From Robiginitomaculum sp. (GTDB lineage: Bacteria > Pseudomonadota > Alphaproteobacteria > Caulobacterales > Maricaulaceae), in the NCBI GenBank assembly GCA_002733385.1, contig NVVO01000008.1:74949-83851 (forward strand): a stretch of DNA of 8,903 nucleotides, written 5' to 3'. The notes under the pieces were generated by a model that saw only the letters and a list, made by a program, of their open reading frames with translations, was not told the DNA's origin and searched no databases. This document shows positions 1-7,007 of the stretch, piece after piece. Both the position numbers and the translations under genes were made by a program. Each line of letters opens with the position of its first letter. The stretch's first letter is position 1.

Positions 1-1
1 C

Positions 2-1573
2 GGACTTGTTAATATTCTATCGCGAGCACCTGATAATATTAGAGGCTTGTCTTTGGATTTACTGGGCAATGAACTTGGTTTTGTCCGCCTGAAAATATCC
101 TTTAGCGGCGCGGCGCTCAATGGTCGCACCCGCTTGTCTGGCAGTTTTGTCAGCGATCCCGGATTTCGGGCCGCCTCCGGGTTTGACCAACAGAAAATCC
201 AGTTGCGCCATGATGTCCAGCTTGGTGACTGGGCCGTAAAAACACTGACGACATTCCAAAACCTCAACCAGGAAACCGCAGGGTTTATCCGGGGCGTCGA
301 TGCCTATAAAGATCCGGTACTTGCCGCCAGCAATCCTAACCCGGAAGCCTTTCGGGACGGCAAAACCGCCCGCCTCGCCGTACATTTCAACAAGACATTA
401 GGCGAGAACGCCCGGCTCTCCTTTATTCCCTATGCCCGCTCGGTCAATCTAACATTCTTGCGCCATTTTGTCCCCGGTCAAGCGCTGGAAGAAGGCGGCC
501 ACAACAGTGCCGGTCTGTTGAGTAGTTATGAGGCTGACGGCGGTTTTGGCCGCTATACGCTGGGGTTTGATGCCGAATACACCAAAGGCTTTACCCGCGA
601 ATTTCAAGCGAACCCCAGCAGGTTTTCGTTTATTCAGGGCGAACATTATGATTATGAGGTTCGTGCCGTGGTACTGTCCCCCTATGTGCAAACCCGGTTT
701 GCCCTTGGTGACCACACAAAAGTCAATATTGGTGCAAGGGCTGATTATACGGGCTATGATTATGATAATTTGATAGATAATGGCAGTTTCGGGCGGTTTT
801 TGCGGGTTGCAGACCGGAGCGATGATTATTTCACCATTACGCCCAAGCTTGGCATCACCCATAATCTTAGCACAAATATAACCATCTATGGTCGTTTGGC
901 CCGTGGTAGCCGCGCCCCGCAAGTCAGTGATGTTTATAGCCTGCAAATCAACCAGACGCCGGGTACGATAGAGCCTGAAACACTGGATTCCTTTGAACTT
1001 GGCCTAAAAGGCAATTTGGCGGAATTGAATATGGAAGCCGCGTTTTTCGCCATGAGGAAGAACAATTTTTTCTTCCGAAATGCCAACGGGTTTAATGTGG
1101 AAAATGGTAAAACCAGACATGTGGGCATAGAGGTCGAATTTGATATGCCTGTGAACCCGCATCTTGATTTGTCCGGCGCTGTGACATTGGCAAATCATAC
1201 CTATGCATTTACGGATATTGTTGGCTCGGCCTCCAGTTCGATCACGAAAGGCGACCAGGTCGATAGCGCTCCCAACACCCTTGGTTTTCTGCAAATTACC
1301 GCAAAACCAACCGATATCCTCACCGTATCCTTGAAATGGCAACATGTGGGCAGTTATTACACCGACCCAGGCAATACGGCCAAATACGAAGGCCATAACA
1401 TATTCACCTGGCGCGGGAATTACCAACTAACAGAGCAGATCAACCTATATGGTCGCGTCGATAATATCTTCGACACTGCCTATGCCGACAGAGCAGATTT
1501 CGCATTTGGCAGTAACCGGTTTTTCCCCGGCAGGCCCAGAACCATGTTTTTTGGTATAAAAATCAATAGGTAA
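2..1573 (+). CDS. TonB-dependent outer-membrane receptor, C-terminal part (5' end outside window)
   Basis: The frame is open from the first complete codon at base 2, so the gene starts upstream; a TTG at 47 is merely internal. The first visible residues, GLVNILSRAP, match the end of a plug domain (typically G.VNIxTRxP), so signal peptide, TonB box and most of the plug are missing. The remaining roughly 510 residues alternate polar and aromatic beta-strands as in a 22-stranded barrel. Family hallmarks are the mid-barrel motif YGRLARGSRAPQVSDVY followed by IEPETLDSFELGLKG, and the C-terminal VDNIFDTAYADRA … RFFPGRPRTMFFGIKI. Such receptors import ferric siderophores, other metal chelates, cobalamin or glycans using TonB/ExbBD energy. 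The GSRAP and E-x-x-D-S-x-E-x-G pattern resembles ferric-chelate receptors, but the ligand cannot be read from this part. The protein ends in Asn-Arg rather than the usual terminal aromatic residue. It is convergent with the large minus-strand gene next to it. Confidence 0.93.
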   Translation, partial: GLVNILSRAPDNIRGLSLDLLGNELGFVRLKISFSGAALNGRTRLSGSFVSDPGFRAASGFDQQKIQLRHDVQLGDWAVKTLTTFQNLNQETAGFIRGVDAYKDPVLAASNPNPEAFRDGKTARLAVHFNKTLGENARLSFIPYARSVNLTFLRHFVPGQALEEGGHNSAGLLSSYEADGGFGRYTLGFDAEYTKGFTREFQANPSRFSFIQGEHYDYEVRAVVLSPYVQTRFALGDHTKVNIGARADYTGYDYDNLIDNGSFGRFLRVADRSDDYFTITPKLGITHNLSTNITIYGRLARGSRAPQVSDVYSLQINQTPGTIEPETLDSFELGLKGNLAELNMEAAFFAMRKNNFFFRNANGFNVENGKTRHVGIEVEFDMPVNPHLDLSGAVTLANHTYAFTDIVGSASSSITKGDQVDSAPNTLGFLQITAKPTDILTVSLKWQHVGSYYTDPGNTAKYEGHNIFTWRGNYQLTEQINLYGRVDNIFDTAYADRADFAFGSNRFFPGRPRTMFFGIKINR

Positions 1574-1595
1574 TGAGGATATATTAAACTACAAC

Positions 1596-1625
1596 AAAAA
1601 AATGGGCGACTTTTGCAAGCCGCCC
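1596..1625 (-). terminator. Intrinsic terminator of the large envelope-protein gene
   Basis: On the minus strand, a 9-bp stem GGGCGGCTT / AAGTCGCCC (1604–1625, loop GCAA) is followed by A and then seven T residues (1602–1596). One pair is G·U in the minus transcript but would be an A·C mismatch in the plus transcript, and the U-tract exists only on the minus strand, so the terminator is directional. It starts about 30 bases after the stop codon of the large gene. It gives no good stop signal for the convergent receptor gene. Confidence 0.8.
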
Positions 1626-1655
1626 GAGTTAGTGAATGTGGGACATAAGTCAGAC

Positions 1656-4600
1656 TTACAGCGCCGGATCATGGTTTAATATGTCCGGCGGCGGGACTTC
1701 TTCCTTATCTTCCCCTATTCCGCCTCCGATACTACCGGGTGCAGAATTTTGTTGAGCCATTTGGACAGTATTTGTCGAAATGGCAGCAATGTTGATCTTG
1801 GCCATGAGGTTTTCTGCCTCGGCCAGGTTGATTAAAATGGGTTTAGTGCCGGGCTCACTGTCCGGTGCACCTGTTTTTGTGATAACAAGCTGGTATTGCC
1901 CTGATGGTAAATCATCAAATGCGTATTGCCCAAAGCTGGTCGCATAGGCTTGGAAACTGTTATCCGGATTTTGCGTATCGGTTAGCTCTAGTTTTGCGCC
2001 GTCCAACCTGTGTTCGCCTTTGTTATACACACCGTCGCCATTGATATCGACAAAGGCAAAGCCCAAAATCTGCCCGCGCTGCACAATCGGCAGGGCTACA
2101 TCGGTGATACTGCCGTCGTGAATGCTGGCTTTAGTGGACACACTACCGTCAAGACTAAATCCAAGCGGCAGACTGCTACCAACCACTTGCAACTCATGCA
2201 GGCCGGTCTTAATGTTTTGTATGGTAAAATATCCACTTGAATCGGTACGCAGGGATAGCCGTGTGCCTTTAACCCGGACCATTACGCCGCCAATACCTGG
2301 TTCATCGTCCTGGCGGATGCCGTCCCGGTTTTTGTCTAGAAATGCCCTGCCCTTTAGCACACCACTGCCGTCCTTGGCTTCGCGGAATTTGCGCTTTTCG
2401 TTAAAATCAAACTTCCCTCTAAGAAATACGCCGAGCCGTTGATTGCCTTGTAAATTATTTCGGTATGATAGACCTAAGGACAAGTTTTTGTTGATTTTAA
2501 GGGTGCGTCCAAGGGAGAGCGTCAGGAAGGTATCGGATTTGTCATCTCCGTTGCCGGAGAAATTTTGTAACACACCCATAGAAGCTTTAAGCTTGGTTTT
2601 GTTACCCAATATTTGCCCGGAATCGAGATTGGCAATTACCCCACCGCGTATGAAATTACCCTTGTCACTCCAGGACCCCGAAACCGACGGGGCAATACTT
2701 AGTCTGGCATTTTTGGGAAGCTTCAATCTATAGGGCTGGGCCGTGAGCTGTGCATCAATGCGCTGTACACGAGCGGCTCCGTCCTTACGGGTTGATGTAT
2801 ATTGGGCTCGCACTGTTGCGAATTTTATGTCTTGGTAAACTCGCGCCGTTATCTGGTTACCGTTCTCACGGCTACCGTCGGCGAGTTTTTGGTCATATGC
2901 TGCAAAGTCAGCAGAAATATTGGTACCGATTTTACGCAAAGATGTATTGATAGAGATACCGTAATTGTCGGTTGAGGTGTTCTGGCTACCTTTGACAAAC
3001 AGCCCGCTTCTGGTTTGGCTAAAACGCGCTGACATTGCCGGGCGTTTAAATGGCCCCAATATTTGCCCGGCGGTTAATTGTAATGCGGCACCATATGTGG
3101 CGTTATCCTGACCGCGCTTGCGGGTATCGGGTACCAATTGCACATCTTGCGCATTCGGATCTTGTACGATTAAGGCTTCAGCGTCCAGGTCAGAACGCAG
3201 AAACTCCGCCCCGTCATATTGGGCAAAGACCTCGACATTGATTTTTTTATTGAAGCTATAGCGTGCATTGACGCTGGCGCGGGCATCTACGGATTTTTCT
3301 CTTGCCTGGCCGTTGAAATAGCCAATGTCCGCCCGTGCGTCCCAGTTTAGTTTTTTGCCGCCTTTTCGGCCCAACCGCCCACTAATGGCAGACAGCACCG
3401 CCATTTTGTCGTCGCTCAGCCCGTCCGCCTTGAAAGACAAGCCAGTTTCCCAGCCGTCCTTTGACGCGTAACGGGCACCGGCGGCCTGGCCTGAAAATCT
3501 CAAACGGCTTTGGTCTTGTCCGATATTAGTCGAACCCGACGTGGGCACACCAGCCGCAAAAGCCCATCTGCCCTTGTCGCTTTCCTTGGCATAGCTGATG
3601 CCTCTAATACGCCGAAGGCCAACCCCGTCGAGTTCACGAAGGTCGGCTGAATAATCACCAAGAGAGCCATAACCGCCCTTGACATGGGCGTAATCAAGCG
3701 ACAACCATGACGGTTCGGCCCCCGCAATACTGGAGGGTAAATCCGGTATTTCGTAGCGCAAACGCCCGTTAAACCCCTTGACCCTGAAATCCGCACTAAC
3801 GGTGTTGAGCGTATCCGTGCCTATATTAAGTTCAATAGTTTCAAAGGTTAGCGGCGTGTTCTTGGTAACATCCGTGATTTTCCCTGTCGGAGAAATCACG
3901 TCTTTAAGGCGGCCATCAAGATTGATATTGATACGCGATGCCCCGCCTTCTACGTCGATATTCGTCCCGGTCAAGGTTTCTATTGTGCCAAGGGGCAAGA
4001 GCAGGTTTACATGGTCGATATAGGTAACATCACGGGTAACACCAACCGGGCGGTCGTTAAGTTTAACCAAACCGGTATCAAGGTTAAGCTCAAAAACCGC
4101 ACTATCCTGGGAACGGGTCACCCGAATAGACGTGCCGCCGTCAATGATTTGCACATTTTGGCCAAGTTCATTGGCAATTGGTCGCAAGGGCAACAACATC
4201 ACCGAGCCAATAGCTTTTGGCCCCGGCTCCACATTGCCAAGCGGGATGTCGTTTACAAACATCTCAAAGCCTGTAGCCACCTTTAAACGCGGGTCTAGTT
4301 CAAAATTGATCCGCTTTTCGTCTTTGTCAATTTTGCCAATAGCCCCCGATAAAACCGCAATAGCATTGGGGGTCAAGTTTATTTTAATCGCACTAACCTC
4401 ACCGTAATGGTTGAGCTTGCCCAGAGTACGACCATTGGCTTTGATAATCCCGGTTTTGGTATGCAGCTCCATAACCGCGCCGTCTTGAGAGCGGTGTACA
4501 ATCAACACACCGTCTTCCGTGTCATAAGAAAATTCATTATCAAGAGCCGTGAATATGGGTTCAGCTCTTACATAGAACTGGCCGTTTTCTCCGGTACTAA

Positions 4601-4850
4601 CATCGACACTTAGCAATTTCCCTTCAAGTTTAACTTGAAATTCCGGGGCCAGATCGGCAATGAGAACTGGCATTTCTGGTGGTTCTTCCTCGGAGACTTG
4701 CGAAACTTCCTTGGTAATTTCTTGCGGTATCTCATTCGCATTTACCACTGGTGAGGCTAATACGAACAGACAAGCAAATAGGCTGAGTAAGAGAATACTC
4801 AGTTGTTTCAGGCGGTTAGCACCGTTATGTGTGGTGGGCCCCCTTAGCAC
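1656..4850 (-). CDS. Large envelope protein: tandem stalk domains, putative outer-membrane beta-barrel, two SdrD-B-like domains
   Basis: I do not recognise a named family for the whole protein. Numbering from GTG 4850 (about 1064 aa): 1–38 signal peptide (basic n-region, core LSILLLSLFACLFVL, V-N-A cleavage site); an acidic linker; about 66–190 and 193–316 two diverged repeats like the copper amine oxidase N-terminal (stalk) domain, the second with VNDIPL and LLPLRPIANELG; about 345–820 a Gly-rich region of alternating strands, including LGDYSADL followed by GVGLRRIRG, which I read as an outer-membrane barrel; about 828–890 and 927–991 two SdrD-B/carboxypeptidase-regulatory-like beta-sandwiches, each with a calcium-type loop (DKNRDGIRQDDE, DINGDGVYNKGE) and a late GxYxF-type motif; then an acidic, Pro/Gly-rich tail. 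GTG 4850 is chosen because GGAAG lies 7 bases upstream; TTG 4877 lacks a ribosome site and adds a poor n-region. The gene overlaps the preceding small gene by 7 bases. The plan resembles an usher or export barrel, but function is unknown. Confidence 0.85.
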   Translation of the reverse strand: MLRGPTTHNGANRLKQLSILLLSLFACLFVLASPVVNANEIPQEITKEVSQVSEEEPPEMPVLIADLAPEFQVKLEGKLLSVDVSTGENGQFYVRAEPIFTALDNEFSYDTEDGVLIVHRSQDGAVMELHTKTGIIKANGRTLGKLNHYGEVSAIKINLTPNAIAVLSGAIGKIDKDEKRINFELDPRLKVATGFEMFVNDIPLGNVEPGPKAIGSVMLLPLRPIANELGQNVQIIDGGTSIRVTRSQDSAVFELNLDTGLVKLNDRPVGVTRDVTYIDHVNLLLPLGTIETLTGTNIDVEGGASRININLDGRLKDVISPTGKITDVTKNTPLTFETIELNIGTDTLNTVSADFRVKGFNGRLRYEIPDLPSSIAGAEPSWLSLDYAHVKGGYGSLGDYSADLRELDGVGLRRIRGISYAKESDKGRWAFAAGVPTSGSTNIGQDQSRLRFSGQAAGARYASKDGWETGLSFKADGLSDDKMAVLSAISGRLGRKGGKKLNWDARADIGYFNGQAREKSVDARASVNARYSFNKKINVEVFAQYDGAEFLRSDLDAEALIVQDPNAQDVQLVPDTRKRGQDNATYGAALQLTAGQILGPFKRPAMSARFSQTRSGLFVKGSQNTSTDNYGISINTSLRKIGTNISADFAAYDQKLADGSRENGNQITARVYQDIKFATVRAQYTSTRKDGAARVQRIDAQLTAQPYRLKLPKNARLSIAPSVSGSWSDKGNFIRGGVIANLDSGQILGNKTKLKASMGVLQNFSGNGDDKSDTFLTLSLGRTLKINKNLSLGLSYRNNLQGNQRLGVFLRGKFDFNEKRKFREAKDGSGVLKGRAFLDKNRDGIRQDDEPGIGGVMVRVKGTRLSLRTDSSGYFTIQNIKTGLHELQVVGSSLPLGFSLDGSVSTKASIHDGSITDVALPIVQRGQILGFAFVDINGDGVYNKGEHRLDGAKLELTDTQNPDNSFQAYATSFGQYAFDDLPSGQYQLVITKTGAPDSEPGTKPILINLAEAENLMAKINIAAISTNTVQMAQQNSAPGSIGGGIGEDKEEVPPPDILNHDPAL
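3903..4655 (-). repeat. Protein-level tandem duplication: two stalk-type repeats of about 125 aa
   Basis: Two successive segments of the large protein align with each other. The clearest block is HRSQDGAVMELHTKTGIIKANGR in the first copy against TRSQDSAVFELNLDTGLVKLNDR in the second, given here only as the shared pattern RSQDxAVxEL…TGxxKxNxRxxG. Each copy then ends in a strand plus FELDPRLK or INLDGRLK. The second copy also keeps the VNDIPL and PLRPIANELG features typical of copper amine oxidase N-like (stalk) domains; the first is more diverged there. DNA identity is low, so this is an old duplication and not a recombination hot spot. Its likely role is a periplasmic or surface-side binding module. 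Confidence 0.65.
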
Positions 4851-4858
4851 TCGGGGGC
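4838..4858 (-). promoter_or_regulatory. GC hairpin spanning the stop/start overlap of the two-gene unit
   Basis: On the minus strand GCCCCC (4858–4853) can pair with GGGGGC (4843–4838) around a 9-base loop, GAGTGCTAA. The loop contains both the GTG proposed as start of the large gene and the TAA that stops the small gene. The stem's 5' arm abuts the proposed ribosome site GGAAG (4862–4858). There is no following U-tract, so it is not an intrinsic terminator. It could hold the downstream start closed until a ribosome finishing the small gene melts it, that is, translational coupling; this role is inferred. Confidence 0.45.
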
Positions 4859-5308
4859 TTCCATGCGCTGGCGGCAAGTCGCATCATACGCACATTGGGC
4901 TTTTTGCCTAACGGGTACGACAGACCAACCACCGCGCAAGGAATTATATACCTCGACGGTTATCGGCCCGTTTGGAGCATCTGCCAGCGTAAAGCGAAAC
5001 TGTTGTTTCAGTACAATCTGGCGATTTCCAATCCGGGTATTATTACGGATAATCTTGGATGTCATTGTTTTTATTGATTTATTTTGTGAAGTATTTTGCG
5101 GTAGCACAGGGATGGGACGTCGGCATTGGCCAACCACCCACCACGCGGCATTGTTAGTCTCATCGACAACAAATGCGGTGTCACCGTCTATTATCTCCAG
5201 CATTACGGCAGATCCAGACGGTTTCGCATGACTTAAATGCGGTCCAGATACTGCCAGCAAGCCGACAGAAATCAGATATAAAATCCGAAAGTTCACAATA
5301 TTTTCCAT
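4844..5308 (-). CDS. Small secreted four-cysteine protein, unknown family
   Basis: This 154-aa protein begins with a clear signal peptide: short n-region, hydrophobic core ILYLISVGLLAV, and S-H-A before residue 29, giving a mature chain of about 126 aa. The mature part is predicted by eye to be beta-rich (for example AFVVDETNNAAWWVVGQC and PITVEVYN) with a basic Asn/Lys/Arg-rich middle. It has four cysteines, at 62, 139, 145 and 154, the last being the final residue, so up to two disulfides could form in the periplasm. I recognise no family. The ATG at 5308 has only a weak, very close GGTGA; a GTG at 5296 (residue 5) has GGAA six bases upstream and would still leave a complete signal peptide, so it is a real alternative start. 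It shares its 3' end with the start of the large envelope gene, suggesting joint expression and perhaps a substrate, lid or accessory subunit role for that barrel. Confidence 0.72.
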   Translation of the reverse strand: MENIVNFRILYLISVGLLAVSGPHLSHAKPSGSAVMLEIIDGDTAFVVDETNNAAWWVVGQCRRPIPVLPQNTSQNKSIKTMTSKIIRNNTRIGNRQIVLKQQFRFTLADAPNGPITVEVYNSLRGGWSVVPVRQKAQCAYDATCRQRMEAPEC

Positions 5309-5340
5309 TCACCAGTTTGCGTTCTTTGACGCTTGTGATG

Positions 5341-5346
5341 AATATA
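5341..5346 (-). promoter_or_regulatory. Candidate -10 box of the two-gene unit
   Basis: TATATT on the minus strand lies 32 bases before the small gene's ATG. The hexamers at the right distance upstream (AGGCTT, AAGGCT or TAAGGC) are poor -35 boxes and overlap one of the TAAGNCTTA palindromes. This would suit a promoter dependent on an activator, or one blocked by a repressor, but it rests on a single hexamer in AT-rich DNA. Confidence 0.25.
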
Positions 5347-5361
5347 CCCCATTGAGGTTTA

Positions 5362-5389
5362 TAAGCCTTAAACCGGACGGTAAGACTTA
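5362..5389. promoter_or_regulatory. Twin TAAGNCTTA palindromes, putative operator
   Basis: Two perfect 9-bp palindromes, TAAGCCTTA (5362–5370) and TAAGACTTA (5381–5389), lie 19 bp apart start to start, close to two helical turns, so a dimeric regulator could bind both on about the same face. The left copy sits inside a longer inverted repeat GGTTTA…TAAACC (5356–5374), and CCCCAT (5347–5352) and ATGGGG (5389–5394) form an outer pair. The sites lie in the only non-coding gap before the two-gene unit and overlap its likely -35 position. I do not recognise the motif as the box of a known regulator. Confidence 0.4.
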
Positions 5390-5444
5390 TGGGGAAAAAC
5401 TACGGTAACACGCAGGAAAAAGTTAACTCAGTAAAAGAATTACC

Positions 5445-7007
5445 CTATTCCCATTCTATCGTACCGGGGGGTTTGGACGTAATGTCATAAACCACGCGGT
5501 TCACACCTTGAACTTCATTGATGATCCGGGTCGCGGTTTCACCCAGGAATTCATGACTAAACGGGTAATAATCAGCCGTCATACCGTCCGAGGAGGTTAC
5601 GGCGCGTAAGGCCAACACATGCTCATAGGTGCGGCTATCGCCCATTACGCCAACGGTTTTTACAGGTAAAATCACTGCAAAAGCTTGCCATATTTCATTG
5701 TAAAGATTGTGTTTTTTTATTTGGCTCAGATAAATAGCATCCGCTTCACGTAGTAAATCCAGCTTTTCCTTGGTGATTTCGCCCGGACAACGGATGGCTA
5801 GGCCAGGCCCTGGAAATGGATGCCGCTCTACAAATGCCGGGTCTAAACCCAATTCGCGCCCCAAATCCCGCACTTCGTCCTTAAAAAGCTCCCGTAAAGG
5901 TTCCACCAATGCCATATCCATGCGCTCTGGAAGACCGCCGACATTATGGTGGGATTTGATGGTGACAGACGGGCCACCATCAAAGGAGACGCTTTCGATC
6001 ACATCCGGGTAAAGCGTACCTTGAGCAAGGAACTTGGCGCCACCGATATTTTTCGCTTGTATTTCAAATAGATCAATGAATGTCTTGCCTATTATTTTGC
6101 GTTTTTGCTCTGGGTCAGATACGCCTTCTAGCAAATCAAGGAATTTATCTTGCGCATCTACATGGATGAGGTTTATGTTGTAATGTGTTGAAAATAAAGA
6201 TATTACTTCTTCAGCTTCATTTTTGCGCATCATGCCCGTATCGACGAACACGCAGGTCAATTGATCGCCTATAGCCTCGTTGAGCAATACGGCGACCACG
6301 GAACTGTCTACCCCGCCCGACAGCCCGCATATAACTTTGCCGTCTCCGACCTGTTTTCGCACTGCCGCAATAGCTTCGTCCTTAAAGGCCGCCATAGTCC
6401 AGTCGCCTTTAAGGCCAGCAATCTTGTGGGTGAAGTTTTTTAGCAATTGCGCCCCAATGGGCGTATGGGCCACTTCGGGATGGAACATGACATTATAGAA
6501 TTTACGTGCACTATCCTGGCTGACCGCGAAAGGTGCATTTGGAGATTTGGCAATAATTTCAAATCCTTCCGGCAATGCATTGACCCGGTCTCCGTGGCTC
6601 ATCCAGACTGTGTGTTTTGAACCCGGGGTGCCAATACCCGAAAACAGCGGGCTGTCTTTGACGATCTCTAATTCAGCTCGGCCAAACTCACGTTCATCTG
6701 CGCCTTCAGCAGAACCGCCAAGTTGTTCGACCATTGCCATCTGGCCATAGCAAATACCCAGGAGCGGTACACCCAACTTAAACACTGCATCATGAATCCG
6801 CGGGCTTTTGGTTTGGCCGACACTATTAGGCCCCCCTGACAATATAACCGCGCCGGGTGCATAATCCGACAACAGCTCATCTGTAATTTTATTAAAGGGA
6901 TGAACTTCGCAATATACCCCGCTTTCGCGCACCCGCCGCGCAATCAGCTTTGTCACCTGGGAGCCAAAGTCTATGATCAAAACCCGTTCATGCAGAGCCG
7001 TAGTCAT
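5445..7007 (-). CDS. guaA: GMP synthase (glutamine-hydrolysing)
   Basis: This enzyme converts XMP, ATP and glutamine to GMP, the last step of guanine nucleotide synthesis, in the cytoplasm. The 520-aa length is normal for the one-chain form. Residues about 8–195 are the class I glutamine amidotransferase domain with the nucleophile Cys86 in GICYGQ and the His176/Glu178 pair in MFHPEVAHT. About 205–395 is the ATP pyrophosphatase domain with the P-loop SGGVDSS (230–236). The C-terminal dimerisation/XMP-binding domain ends with the conserved KPPGTIEWE. All catalytic motifs are intact. The ATG start overlaps the TGA of the upstream rsmB-like gene (ATGA), so translation is probably coupled; AAAGAAAAG just upstream is only a modest ribosome site. 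No convincing intrinsic terminator follows the stop. Confidence 0.98.
   Translation of the reverse strand: MTTALHERVLIIDFGSQVTKLIARRVRESGVYCEVHPFNKITDELLSDYAPGAVILSGGPNSVGQTKSPRIHDAVFKLGVPLLGICYGQMAMVEQLGGSAEGADEREFGRAELEIVKDSPLFSGIGTPGSKHTVWMSHGDRVNALPEGFEIIAKSPNAPFAVSQDSARKFYNVMFHPEVAHTPIGAQLLKNFTHKIAGLKGDWTMAAFKDEAIAAVRKQVGDGKVICGLSGGVDSSVVAVLLNEAIGDQLTCVFVDTGMMRKNEAEEVISLFSTHYNINLIHVDAQDKFLDLLEGVSDPEQKRKIIGKTFIDLFEIQAKNIGGAKFLAQGTLYPDVIESVSFDGGPSVTIKSHHNVGGLPERMDMALVEPLRELFKDEVRDLGRELGLDPAFVERHPFPGPGLAIRCPGEITKEKLDLLREADAIYLSQIKKHNLYNEIWQAFAVILPVKTVGVMGDSRTYEHVLALRAVTSSDGMTADYYPFSHEFLGETATRIINEVQGVNRVVYDITSKPPGTIEWE

Noticed and set aside
727..795. GATTAT-rich stretch in the receptor gene as a DNA repeat
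   Set aside because: It encodes a Tyr/Asp-rich loop (DYTGYDYDN) of the barrel; short codon repetition explains it.
449..946. Minus-strand open frame inside the TonB receptor gene (165 codons)
   Set aside because: It is fully antisense to a well-supported barrel gene and shows no domain or plausible composition.
2122..2442. Plus-strand open frames inside the large envelope gene
   Set aside because: They are antisense shadows of SdrD-B and barrel coding sequence, rich in Ser/Arg/Pro and without motifs.
3958..4655. Reading the stalk repeats as a functional copper amine oxidase
   Set aside because: Only the small N-terminal stalk-type domain is present; there is no catalytic amine oxidase domain or topaquinone motif.
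4838..4858. GC hairpin as an intrinsic terminator between the small and large genes
   Set aside because: No U-tract follows on either strand, and it spans an overlapping stop/start pair, where a terminator would cut off the downstream gene.
4851..4877. TTG at 4877 as the start of the large envelope protein
   Set aside because: No ribosome site precedes it and the nine extra residues (MPPAHGSPR) only lengthen the signal peptide n-region; they are encoded inside the small gene in another frame. GTG 4850 has GGAAG at good spacing.
5395..5444. Intrinsic terminator for guaA
   Set aside because: There are T-runs (TTTTTCC twice) and an AGTTAACT palindrome on the minus strand, but no GC-containing stem with a loop directly before a T-run.
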